A stretch of DNA of 64,000 nt from Hyphomonadaceae bacterium. Its GTDB lineage: Bacteria > Pseudomonadota > Alphaproteobacteria > Caulobacterales > Aquidulcibacteraceae. Below are positions 19,251-27,246 of this stretch, piece by piece (position 1 is the first letter of the stretch; every line of letters begins with the position of its first letter). The notes beneath the pieces are model-generated. The model saw only the letters and a list, made by a program, of their open reading frames with translations, ran no database searches and was not told the origin of the DNA. The DNA lies in assembly GCA_019636095.1 (NCBI GenBank), contig JAHBYF010000004.1, forward strand, positions 350,501 to 414,500, read 5' to 3'. A program made the translations under genes and the position numbers.

Positions 19251-20144
19251 ATGACCGCACACGCTCTCGTTTTTGTCGCACCACCGGGGGACAAGCCCGC
19301 TTATCGTGAGGCATTGCTCATGCTCGGGCGGGTCGCACTCAACCGGAAACTGCCGCCGCCTGAGGTGCTTTCTGGATGGGAAAGCGCGCAGTGGATCTAT
19401 GACAGCGTGGATGGTGAGTTGCGCGAGGAGGCCGCCGCGGCCGTTGCTGAAATGCCCGTCGACTGGGCGCTAGTTCCCGTCGAAGGGCGGCGCAAGAAGC
19501 TTCTCGTCGCGGACATGGATTCGACAATCATCAACGTAGAGTGCTTGGACGAGTTGGCCGATTTCGCCGGCATCAAGGCGGAGATAGCGGCGATCACGGA
19601 ACGGGCGATGCGCGGCGAATTGGAGTTCGAACCAGCCTTGCGCGAGCGCGTTGGCAAACTGAAAGGCTTGGCGCTGACAGCGCTGCAGCGGACCTATGAC
19701 GAGCGTGTGCGGCTGAACCCCGGCGCCGCTGCGTTCGTCAAAACCATGGCCGCTCACGGCGCACGCTGCGTGTTAGTCTCGGGCGGGTTCACCTACTTTA
19801 CGTCGCGGGTGGCTGACGAGGCGGGCTTTCAGGCAAACCGGGCCAACGTGCTGCTGGACGATGGCGTGGCGCTGACCGGAGAGGTTCAAGAGCCAATCCT
19901 TGGCCGAAAAGCCAAACTCGATGCGCTGCGCGCGGAAGCGGCGGCGCTCAAGATTAATGACAAAGACGTGCTCGCGGTCGGTGACGGCGCCAACGACCTC
20001 GACATGATCAAGGCCGCGGGGCTTGGAATCGCCTATCGCGCTAAACCGCTTGTCGCTGCAGAAGCTGGCGCGCGGATCGATCATACCAACCTAGAAACTG
20101 CACTATTCTTTCAGGGATACCGGCGGGGTGAGTTTGCATCATGA
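19251..20144 (+). CDS. serB: Phosphoserine phosphatase SerB
   Basis: HAD-family phosphatase for the last step of serine synthesis. An N-terminal domain of about 75 residues is followed by the catalytic core: motif I DMDSTIINVECLDELAD, motif II VLVSGGFTYFTSRVA, a Lys in GRKAKLDAL and motif III AVGDGANDLDMIKAAGLGIAYRAKP. Length of 297 residues is normal for the long-form SerB. Its TGA overlaps the ATG of the following lipoprotein gene (ATGA), which suggests co-translation. Confidence 0.96.
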   Translation: MTAHALVFVAPPGDKPAYREALLMLGRVALNRKLPPPEVLSGWESAQWIYDSVDGELREEAAAAVAEMPVDWALVPVEGRRKKLLVADMDSTIINVECLDELADFAGIKAEIAAITERAMRGELEFEPALRERVGKLKGLALTALQRTYDERVRLNPGAAAFVKTMAAHGARCVLVSGGFTYFTSRVADEAGFQANRANVLLDDGVALTGEVQEPILGRKAKLDALRAEAAALKINDKDVLAVGDGANDLDMIKAAGLGIAYRAKPLVAAEAGARIDHTNLETALFFQGYRRGEFAS

Positions 20145-20932
20145 AGCGCTTGATGATTGCAATTGCGGCGATGTTGGCGGGCGCATGCACGCCGCACGCC
20201 GAGAACGCGCCTGAAACAGATGAACCTGCCCTGCCCGGTGTGACGTTGCCGGTCGCGGATCAAGCCGGAAATCGCATGGAAGTACTCTCGCAAGCGACTG
20301 AGCAATGGTGCACGGGCGACGGCGTCTGGTGCGCCGCGAGCACCGGTACGGACGTCACCGTGACGCGAGACGGGCAGCAGGCTGGCGCGATTGCGGTTGG
20401 CGAATCCGGCGAGAACGATACCTGGGAAGTTTGGCCGGTTATCGTGCGAATTGGCCGCACCGATGACGCCGCACTTTTCGGCGTCGCGATGAAGACGCAT
20501 CAAATGTATTCGGGCGGCGGCGGCGAGGCGACGCAACTCGTTCTCTATCGCGTCAGCGACGGCGTTGCGAACGAAGTCACGCGGATGCCGCTTTCCGCCT
20601 CATCGGATGTTCGTGCGTGCTTCGATGAGAATGATGAAAGACAGCGCGCAGGCGCATGTCACGACCAATACACGTTTGTTACGAGGATCAGTCTGGAAGA
20701 AGCCGTCCCCGAAGGAGCGCCGCGCATCCTGCTGGAGACTGCCGCCGGTTCATTCCCAGGACCCCTGACGCGCGACGCGGACTCTCTGGAAGCGGCGCCA
20801 TTGACGCAAGCCGACCTGGTTTGGGCGCACGATGAGACGTGCTCGTACCGTCGCACTTATAGCCAAGGCGTCGACAGCCTATATGCGCCAAATCAGCCGC
20901 TACCGCCCTGCACGGACTATTTGGAGCCCTAA
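20141..20932 (+). CDS. Predicted lipoprotein of unknown function
   Basis: A 263-residue envelope protein. The N terminus MKRLMIAIAAMLAGAC is a lipoprotein signal with Cys at residue 16, followed by an acidic disordered linker. The mature part has several cysteines (EQWCTGDGVWCAAS, VRACFDENDERQRAGACHDQY, DETCSYRRTY and PPCTDY), enough for three or four disulphides. I do not recognise a domain. It overlaps serB by four bases and is followed without a gap by a HAD phosphatase gene, so the three probably form one transcript. Confidence 0.7.
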   Translation: MKRLMIAIAAMLAGACTPHAENAPETDEPALPGVTLPVADQAGNRMEVLSQATEQWCTGDGVWCAASTGTDVTVTRDGQQAGAIAVGESGENDTWEVWPVIVRIGRTDDAALFGVAMKTHQMYSGGGGEATQLVLYRVSDGVANEVTRMPLSASSDVRACFDENDERQRAGACHDQYTFVTRISLEEAVPEGAPRILLETAAGSFPGPLTRDADSLEAAPLTQADLVWAHDETCSYRRTYSQGVDSLYAPNQPLPPCTDYLEP

Positions 20933-21574
20933 TTGAAGCTGCCGCGAAAACCGCTGGCCGTTGTGTTCGATCTCGACGGCACGCTGATCGATTCAGAAGC
21001 GCTGGTGAAGGAGGCGCACTTTGCCGCCTGCGCTGAACTCGGCGTGACGATGACGGATGCGCAGTTTCTCTCACTGGTGGGGCTGCATCGCGAAGCCAAC
21101 GACTTGCAACTCAAAAGCTATTATGGGGACAATTTCCCGCTCGAACATTTCATCGGCCTAACACGCGCACATGTCGGCGATCGCGTTGCGCCGCTGAAGA
21201 CGGGCGCGATCGAGCTCATGGATGCGCTGGATGAGATCAATGTGCCATTCGGCTTAGCGACCTCTTCGCGCATGCCCTGGGTCGAAAAGCATTTCGCCGC
21301 ACACGGCCTAACCACACGCTTTCGCGCTGTCGTGACCCGCCAAGACGTGACAGAGGGCAAGCCCCATCCGGAGCCCTATCTGCACGCCTCGAAACTCCTT
21401 GGCGCTCCGCCGCAGTGCGTTCTGGCGCTCGAAGACTCGTATGCAGGCGTCACGTCAGCGCATGCGGCGGGGTGCATGACGGTGATGGTGCCGGACCTGT
21501 TAATTGCGAATGACGCGATGCGCGCCAAGGCGCGCATCGTCACCTCGCTCGCGGACGTGCGCGCGCTGATTTAA
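20933..21574 (+). CDS. HAD-superfamily phosphatase (beta-phosphoglucomutase-like)
   Basis: A 213-residue subfamily IA HAD hydrolase. Motif I is VVFDLDGTLIDSEAL, a helical cap follows, motif II is GLATSSRMPWVEKHF, the motif III lysine lies in DVTEGKPHPEPYLHA, and motif IV is ALEDSYAGVTSAHAAGC. The closest type is the GS1-like/beta-phosphoglucomutase group that acts on sugar phosphates or nucleotides; the substrate is unknown. The start is a TTG immediately after the preceding TAA, so it depends on the upstream gene for translation. The stop overlaps that of degP. Confidence 0.85.
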   Translation: MKLPRKPLAVVFDLDGTLIDSEALVKEAHFAACAELGVTMTDAQFLSLVGLHREANDLQLKSYYGDNFPLEHFIGLTRAHVGDRVAPLKTGAIELMDALDEINVPFGLATSSRMPWVEKHFAAHGLTTRFRAVVTRQDVTEGKPHPEPYLHASKLLGAPPQCVLALEDSYAGVTSAHAAGCMTVMVPDLLIANDAMRAKARIVTSLADVRALI

Positions 21575-22998
21575 CTGCGCGCCTGCAGCCTCCGGTAGGT
21601 CACGGCGCCGTCGCGATTGATGCGGGCGATGATGGCGTGTTCGCCAATGGCGGCGCGCCCGGCAATAGCGCGGGCCGCCGCAATGGTATTGGTGGCTTGC
21701 GGGCCAATGGCCTGGATGACGTCACCGGGCCGCAGTACGCCTTCATTCTCGGCTCCAACATCGACTGCGAGAACAACAAGCCCCTGCACGCTGGGCTCGA
21801 TCTGGAATTCTTCGCGTAAACTTGCGTCAAGTTCGGAGAGCGCGATTCCGAAAATACGACCACCGCGCGGACCGCCGTCACGACGTGGCTCGTCGCTGTT
21901 GCCGTCGCGGGCGACGCGGGCGCCGCCGCCATCTGTTTCCTCAAGACGCTCTATGTGGGCTGTGATCTGCATACGCCGGCCATCGCGAACGATATCGATG
22001 GCGGCGTCAGCACCGACCGCCGCCTCGCCGACCATGCGCGTAAGGGCTCGGCTATCGGCGACTTCTTGACCGTTGAATCGTAAGATCACATCGCCTGTGC
22101 GCAGCCCGGCGCGCGCTGCCGGCCCATTCGGCGTGATGCGTGTGACAACGGCGCCGGTGGAGCCATCGTAGCCAGCGCGATCGGCGGCGGCGCGGCTCAT
22201 ATTGGCCAAGCGCACGCCCAACCAGCCGCGGCGGATTTCGCCGAAGCGCACGATCTGCTCGACGACCGGGCGCACAATTGAGGTCGGTGTGGCAAAGCCA
22301 ACACCCACGCTCGCGCCAGTCGGGGATACGATTGCGGTATTGACGCCGATGACCTCGCCATCGGTGTTGAAGAGCGGTCCGCCCGAATTGCCGCGATTTA
22401 TGGCGGCGTCAGTTTGGATGAAATCGTCGTACCGGCCAGCGTCGATATTGCGATTGCGGGCGGAGACGACGCCGACGCTGAGCGAGCCGCCGAGACCGAA
22501 GGGATTGCCTATAGCCAACACGATGTCGCCAACCCGGGCGGTGTCGCTATCGCCCATGTTGACGTAAGGCAACGGTTGGCCGGCATGGACGCGCAAGACG
22601 GCGATATCGGTCGCAGGATCGCGGCCGACGACAGTCGCTTCGAAGCGCTGGCCGTTTTGCAGGATGACTTCGATAGCGTCTGCGGATTCAACCACATGGT
22701 TGTTGGTGACGACAACACCGTCCGGGGAAATAATGAAGCCGGAGCCAAGAGAGGTGATCTGTGCGCCGCCGCCTTCGCCCTGCCCTTCGTTGAGCCGTTC
22801 CATCGGCGAGCCCGGCGGGAAGCGCGGCAGATCCTCAATGCCTTCGACACGCTGGCTGGTGGCAATGTTTACGACCGCCGGCGAGAGGCGATCGTTCAAA
22901 TCGGCAAAGCCCTGCGCTGGCAGGCGCGATTGCGCAAGCGCCGGAGCGGCGAGCACAAACAGAGCTAGAACCGAAATGATCGGGCGCAAACGAAGCAT
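21571..22998 (-). CDS. degP: Do-family periplasmic serine protease (DegP/DegQ/MucD)
   Basis: Envelope quality-control protease and chaperone of 475 residues. A signal peptide ends at ALAQSRL. The protease domain has His in VTNNHVVESAD, Asp in DPATDIAVLRV and Ser in NRGNSGGPLFNTDGE. Two PDZ domains follow: IRRGWLGVRLANMS with GPAARAGLRTGDVILRFNG, and GIALSELDASLREEF with VLRPGDVIQAIG. The gene order hflK-hflC-degP is conserved in alphaproteobacteria, but here a reversed esterase-like gene separates hflC from degP. Confidence 0.93.
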   Translation of the reverse strand: MLRLRPIISVLALFVLAAPALAQSRLPAQGFADLNDRLSPAVVNIATSQRVEGIEDLPRFPPGSPMERLNEGQGEGGGAQITSLGSGFIISPDGVVVTNNHVVESADAIEVILQNGQRFEATVVGRDPATDIAVLRVHAGQPLPYVNMGDSDTARVGDIVLAIGNPFGLGGSLSVGVVSARNRNIDAGRYDDFIQTDAAINRGNSGGPLFNTDGEVIGVNTAIVSPTGASVGVGFATPTSIVRPVVEQIVRFGEIRRGWLGVRLANMSRAAADRAGYDGSTGAVVTRITPNGPAARAGLRTGDVILRFNGQEVADSRALTRMVGEAAVGADAAIDIVRDGRRMQITAHIERLEETDGGGARVARDGNSDEPRRDGGPRGGRIFGIALSELDASLREEFQIEPSVQGLVVLAVDVGAENEGVLRPGDVIQAIGPQATNTIAAARAIAGRAAIGEHAIIARINRDGAVTYRRLQARS

Positions 22999-23071
22999 GC
23001 CCGAACACTAGCTAAGCGCGCGGCTCGTGCAATCGCTGGCGTCAGCCAGACCGCGGTGAGAAGGTGGCCCG

Positions 23072-24043
23072 ATGAACAGAAACCCCGACCGCCGCCTGTT
23101 GTTGGCAACGCTAGCCCTATCCGCTTGCGCAACAGCACCCTTATCGGACGTCAACTTCAGCCAGGAACTGCGCGACACCGCGCCCGACGACATTATCGTT
23201 CTTTGGCCCGACGGAGCGCCGGGCGGGCAGGAGGTCACTGTCACGGAAGAGGTCGTGGAGCGGCCGAATGACCTCGGACTTCGTGACCGCATCGTACGCG
23301 GCGTTCGGACGCCAACGCTATCTGTGTTTCGGCCGGCGGATGACGGTGGTAGCGCCGTGCTGATCGTCCCTGGTGGCGGTTATCGTCATGTCGTCATCGA
23401 CAAAGAGGGGTTCGAGGCGGCGCGTTGGTTCGCCGCGCGCGGCATTACGGCCTACGTTTTGCGCTACCGGTTGCCGAGCGACGGTTGGGGCGCCGGACCC
23501 GATGTAGCGCTTCAAGACGCGCAGCGTGCTATGCGGGTGATAAGGGCGCAGGCCGGCGTGGATGCGAGCAAGGTTGCGCTGCTCGGCTTTTCCGCCGGCG
23601 GTCACGTGTCCGCCCTGCTCGCCACCCGTTTCGATGCCCCGCTCGCGCCCGACGGCGACACAAGCATGGCGCAGCCCAACGTGACCTGCCTCATGTATCC
23701 GGTCATTACTATGGGCGCAGACGCCCACGCAGGATCACGAGACTTCCTGCTTGGTCTCGCGCCGTCAGCAACTGCGGTCGCGCGCTATTCTATGGAACAA
23801 CACGCGCGCGCAGGCATGACGCCGACAATGTTGGTGCATGCGGCGGATGACAGCGCCGTTCCGCTTTCAAACACTATGGCGATGCACAGTGCGCTGCGTG
23901 CCGCGCAAGTGCGGACGGAATTGCACGTCTTCGAGGAAGGCGGGCATGGCTTCGGCTTACGCTTCGCGCGTGACAAGCCAGCTGGCGCTTGGCCGACCCT
24001 TTTCCATGCCTGGGCCTCGCGGCACGGCGTGTTTGCGGCTTAG
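23072..24043 (+). CDS. Alpha/beta-hydrolase lipoprotein (acetyl-esterase-like)
   Basis: A 323-residue exported hydrolase with a lipoprotein signal (NPDRRLLLATLALSAC). The fold is the BD-FAE/acetylxylan-esterase-like alpha/beta hydrolase: an oxyanion-hole loop in VLIVPGGGYRHVVIDKEG, nucleophile elbow GFSAGGHVSALLA, acid in LVHAADDSAVPLSN and His in VFEEGGHGFGLRF. Relatives deacetylate plant or microbial polysaccharides or hydrolyse short esters. It sits between hflC and degP on the opposite strand and looks like a later insertion into a conserved block. Confidence 0.85.
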   Translation: MNRNPDRRLLLATLALSACATAPLSDVNFSQELRDTAPDDIIVLWPDGAPGGQEVTVTEEVVERPNDLGLRDRIVRGVRTPTLSVFRPADDGGSAVLIVPGGGYRHVVIDKEGFEAARWFAARGITAYVLRYRLPSDGWGAGPDVALQDAQRAMRVIRAQAGVDASKVALLGFSAGGHVSALLATRFDAPLAPDGDTSMAQPNVTCLMYPVITMGADAHAGSRDFLLGLAPSATAVARYSMEQHARAGMTPTMLVHAADDSAVPLSNTMAMHSALRAAQVRTELHVFEEGGHGFGLRFARDKPAGAWPTLFHAWASRHGVFAA

Positions 24044-24891
24044 TTGCCGCCGCGACGGCGCTGCATGTAGCGGAAGAAGTCGCTGTCAGGCGAAACGACG
24101 ATAGGCGTACCGGCGTCGAGCGCCGTATCGTAGGCGCGCATGGAGCGATAGAACGCGGCGAATTCCGGGTCGCGACCGTAGGCGCGGGCAAAAATGCGGG
24201 CGCGTTCGCCGTCGCCCTCACCGCGAAGACGCTCGGATTGTTCGCGCGCGGTCGCAACGATGATCGCCGCATTTCGCTCGCCCTCGGCGCGGACGCGCGC
24301 GGCGACTTGCTCACGTTCAGAACTCATGCGCGTGTAGACGCCCTGTTGTGTTTGCGACGGCAGGTCCACCTGCCGAATGCGCACGTCGGCGACGTGCACG
24401 CCGAGTTCGGCGGCAGTCTTCCGGTTCAAGTCGTCTTCGATAGCCTGCATAATCGCAGCGCGACGTCCCGAGATGATGTCGTCAGAAGAAGCGCTGCCCA
24501 GCGCGCGGCGAAGCGCGGCTTGGGTGTAGATCGAAATACGGTCTACGCCGCCCTGTTCGGTCAGGGCGCTCTGATAGAAGCGGCGCGGATCAGTGATCTG
24601 CCAGCGGACCACCGCATCGACGATGAGGAGTTCCTGATCGGACGCGACGATTTCTTGACCGGCCAGCGTGAGACCAAGATTGCGCTTGTCATAGATGACC
24701 ACGCTTTCCCAAGGTAGTTTGAAATAAAGGCCCGGCTGATTGGTTGCCGCCACGTTGATGGCGCGCACATATTCACCGAAACGCAGGACAATTGCTTGGC
24801 GATCCTGACGAACAACAAATGAGCAGTTGGTGATCAGCACCACGAGCGCGAACACGCCAATCGCGATAGCCATGAAAGAGCGGCGCATCAA
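24040..24891 (-). CDS. hflC: Protease modulator HflC
   Basis: SPFH-domain membrane protein that, with HflK, forms the large cage around FtsH and limits its access to membrane substrates. A membrane helix (about residues 7-25) precedes the SPFH domain (RQAIVLRFGEYVRA, PGLYFKLPWESVVIYDKRNL), and a long coiled coil holds ERNAAIIVATAREQSERLRGEGDGERARIFA. The C terminus has the family FYRSMRAYDTAL and DSDFFRYM motifs. The ATG overlaps the hflK stop by four bases. Confidence 0.95.
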   Translation of the reverse strand: MMRRSFMAIAIGVFALVVLITNCSFVVRQDRQAIVLRFGEYVRAINVAATNQPGLYFKLPWESVVIYDKRNLGLTLAGQEIVASDQELLIVDAVVRWQITDPRRFYQSALTEQGGVDRISIYTQAALRRALGSASSDDIISGRRAAIMQAIEDDLNRKTAAELGVHVADVRIRQVDLPSQTQQGVYTRMSSEREQVAARVRAEGERNAAIIVATAREQSERLRGEGDGERARIFARAYGRDPEFAAFYRSMRAYDTALDAGTPIVVSPDSDFFRYMQRRRGGN

Positions 24892-26030
24892 TTGGCTCCT
24901 GCATTTGGCCGAGCGGGCGTGGTTCCCGATCGCCGAATCATGCCGTCAAGCGGCAGGTACGGCACCGCGCCCGCGCGCTGATCGAGAATGACGAGATCGC
25001 CGGTGCGATAGACGCGCTCCATCGTCTCAATGTAAATTCGGTCGCGCGTGACTTGGGGGGCCTGTCGGTATTCCTCGTAGACGCTATTGAAGCGCGCGGC
25101 CTCACCACTGGCCTCGCGGATCGTGCGGCCTTTGTAGGCTTCGGCTTCGTTGAGGATGACGGCCGCATCGCGGTTGGCGTTGTTGACCGCGGTCTGCGCA
25201 TCCTGATTGGCGGTGATGACGTCGCGGAATGCAGGAGCGACTTCGGGCGGCACTTTCGCGCTCAGCAATTGAACCTGCAAGATTCGTACGCCCGAATGGT
25301 ATTCGTCGAGCACTTGTTGCGCCAGTTGTTGCACTTCCTGTTCAACCACGGCGCGGTCGGTCGTGATGATCGGCTCAAGGTCGCGGCGGCCGACGACCTC
25401 ACGCATCGCGCTCTCAATCACTTGGCCCACAGCGCCAAGATCGCTGGTGCGCTCAAGGTTGATCGGATTACGTACGTTGAAGGTGAACGCGACGACATCG
25501 GAGATGTTGTAGTAAACCTTGAAATGGATATCGACGATGTTGCGGTCACCTGTCAGCATCAGCCCTTCTTCTGCGTCAGGGCAATTGCTGCTCGTGCGGT
25601 CGCAGCCAATTTCATCACTGCGCTGGCTGGTAACGTTCACGACCTGCGCTGCCTCGAACGGCGTCGGCAAATGCCAATGCAAGCCCGGTGTCGTGGTGCG
25701 GTTGTATGCGCCTAAGCGTGTAACCACTCCCAGCTCACCTTCATTGACCGGATAGACGCCCGCCAAGAGCCAGCCTGCAATGAAGACACCCGCGATCACG
25801 GGCCATTGCAGACCGCGGCGTCCACTCCCCGCGCCGCTGCCGCCGCCTGAACCGCCGCCGCCGAAAAAGCGCTCTCGCCATTGGCGCAGCATCTCTTCGA
25901 GATCCGGCCCTTGCGGTGGCTTTGAGCGCGGCGGTTGCTGCTGGCCCCACGGTCTGCGTGGACCGCCGCCCCAGGGACCTTGGCCGCCGCCGCCGCGCGG
26001 CGGATCGCCTGATTGGTCATTCCAAGGCAT
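24888..26030 (-). CDS. hflK: FtsH protease activity modulator HflK
   Basis: Partner of HflC in the HflKC-FtsH supercomplex. It has a roughly 80-residue Gly/Pro-rich cytoplasmic N terminus (PRGGGGQGPWGGGPRRPW), a membrane helix (VIAGVFIAGWLLAGVYPV), and the SPFH domain with GELGVVTRLGAYNRTTTPGLHWHLP. A Cys pair sits in the EIGCDRTSSNCPDAEEGL insertion, and a long helical region follows (NANRDAAVILNEAEAYKGR). Length is 380 residues. First gene of hflKC, divergent from mrp. Confidence 0.95.
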   Translation of the reverse strand: MPWNDQSGDPPRGGGGQGPWGGGPRRPWGQQQPPRSKPPQGPDLEEMLRQWRERFFGGGGSGGGSGAGSGRRGLQWPVIAGVFIAGWLLAGVYPVNEGELGVVTRLGAYNRTTTPGLHWHLPTPFEAAQVVNVTSQRSDEIGCDRTSSNCPDAEEGLMLTGDRNIVDIHFKVYYNISDVVAFTFNVRNPINLERTSDLGAVGQVIESAMREVVGRRDLEPIITTDRAVVEQEVQQLAQQVLDEYHSGVRILQVQLLSAKVPPEVAPAFRDVITANQDAQTAVNNANRDAAVILNEAEAYKGRTIREASGEAARFNSVYEEYRQAPQVTRDRIYIETMERVYRTGDLVILDQRAGAVPYLPLDGMIRRSGTTPARPNAGAN

Positions 26031-26141
26031 GCCTTCCCCGCCCCTTCTGGTGCTCCGCGCGCCATTCTTGACGCCCGATCTTGAGAGCTTGCCGCGCTCC
26101 CATGCGCGCCGATATGTGACCCCTGTGCTAAGGGATCAAGC

Positions 26142-27227
26142 ATGAACAACCGGTTGGCGGACCTTACTGAGCGCGTCAAAGCGCGCCTAAATGCGATCAA
26201 AGACCCAATCAGCGGCAAGGGTTTGTTCACCGCCGGACGCGTGACGGGGCTTGATGCACGCGCTGACGGCAAGGTCTCGTTTACGATCGAGGCGCCCCGT
26301 GATGTCGCTGACCTCTACGCGCCAGTGCGTGATCGCGCCGAGGAAGCGGCGCGCGGCATCGATGGCGTCACCGCTGTGATTGCGGTTCTCACCGCGGAAA
26401 CCACGGCAAAGGCGCCAGCGCAAAACGGTGGCGGCGTGGGGCGCGTGAAGCAGATCATCGCCGTGGCGAGCGCAAAGGGCGGGGTTGGCAAATCAACCGT
26501 CGCGGTCAATCTCGCCTGCGCGTTCGCCTCGTTGGGGATGAAGACCGGGCTGCTCGATCTCGACGTTTACGGGCCGTCGGCGCCCACACTCTTGGGCACG
26601 GGCGCGAAGAAACCGCGCATGCGCGACGACAAGATGCTTGAGCCGCTGGCAGCGCATGGGCTGAAGACGATGTCGATCGGCTATCTTGTCGATCCGGGTT
26701 CGCCGATGATCTGGCGCGGCGCCATGGCGACGAGCGCGGTGCGACAAATGATTGATGAGGTCGCGTGGGGCGATCTCGATGTGCTGTTGCTTGACCTGCC
26801 TCCCGGAACGGGCGATGTGCAGGTGTCATTGGTGCAGCGCGTACCGCTGGCGGGCGCTCTGATCGTCTCGACGCCGCAAGAGATGGCGTTGGCAGACGTC
26901 CGCCGTGGACTGGCGATGTTCGAGAAGACGCGGGCGCCGATCCTCGGCGTGATCGAGAACATGGCGTACTTCGAAACGCCGGACGGCAAGCGCACGCACA
27001 TCTTCGGTGAGGGCGGCGCACGGCGCGTGGCAGCGGAAGCCGGCGCGCCGTTCCTTGGAGAAATACCGATAGACATTGCGCTCCGCGAAAGCTGCGACGC
27101 GGGAGCCCCGCTGGTGGCGACACAACCAGAGCATCCGGTGTCGAAACGGTTTCGCGAGATCGCCACGACGGCACAAGCCAATGTGGCGCGCATGAACAAA
27201 CCGGCGCCGACGATACGAGTGAAATAG
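26142..27227 (+). CDS. mrp: Mrp/NBP35-family iron-sulfur carrier P-loop ATPase
   Basis: A 361-residue ATPase (ApbC/Mrp) that loads or carries Fe-S clusters. The N-terminal MIP18-like domain is short, and the deviant Walker A is ASAKGGVGKSTVAVNLA. Signature regions are DLDVYGPSAPTLLG, PMIWRGAMATSAVRQ and LLLDLPPGTGDVQVSL. The usual Cys-x2-Cys in the segment before IFGEGGA is not present (ENMAYFETPDGKRTHIFGEGG), as in some alphaproteobacterial members, so cluster ligation must differ. A GC-rich hairpin follows the stop. Confidence 0.92.
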   Translation: MNNRLADLTERVKARLNAIKDPISGKGLFTAGRVTGLDARADGKVSFTIEAPRDVADLYAPVRDRAEEAARGIDGVTAVIAVLTAETTAKAPAQNGGGVGRVKQIIAVASAKGGVGKSTVAVNLACAFASLGMKTGLLDLDVYGPSAPTLLGTGAKKPRMRDDKMLEPLAAHGLKTMSIGYLVDPGSPMIWRGAMATSAVRQMIDEVAWGDLDVLLLDLPPGTGDVQVSLVQRVPLAGALIVSTPQEMALADVRRGLAMFEKTRAPILGVIENMAYFETPDGKRTHIFGEGGARRVAAEAGAPFLGEIPIDIALRESCDAGAPLVATQPEHPVSKRFREIATTAQANVARMNKPAPTIRVK

Positions 27228-27228
27228 G

Positions 27229-27246
27229 CGCGGCGCGATCGCCGCG
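27229..27246. terminator. GC-rich hairpin between convergent mrp and P450 genes
   Basis: CGCGGCG (27229-27235) and CGCCGCG (27240-27246) form a perfect seven-base-pair stem with a four-base CGAT loop immediately after the mrp stop and before the P450 stop. No run of T follows on either strand, so termination would have to be of a weak or factor-dependent kind. Listed as a candidate only. Confidence 0.35.

Noticed and set aside
22202..22968. Plus-strand frames opposite degP
   Set aside because: DegP protease and PDZ motifs are complete on the minus strand; the plus frames are shadows.
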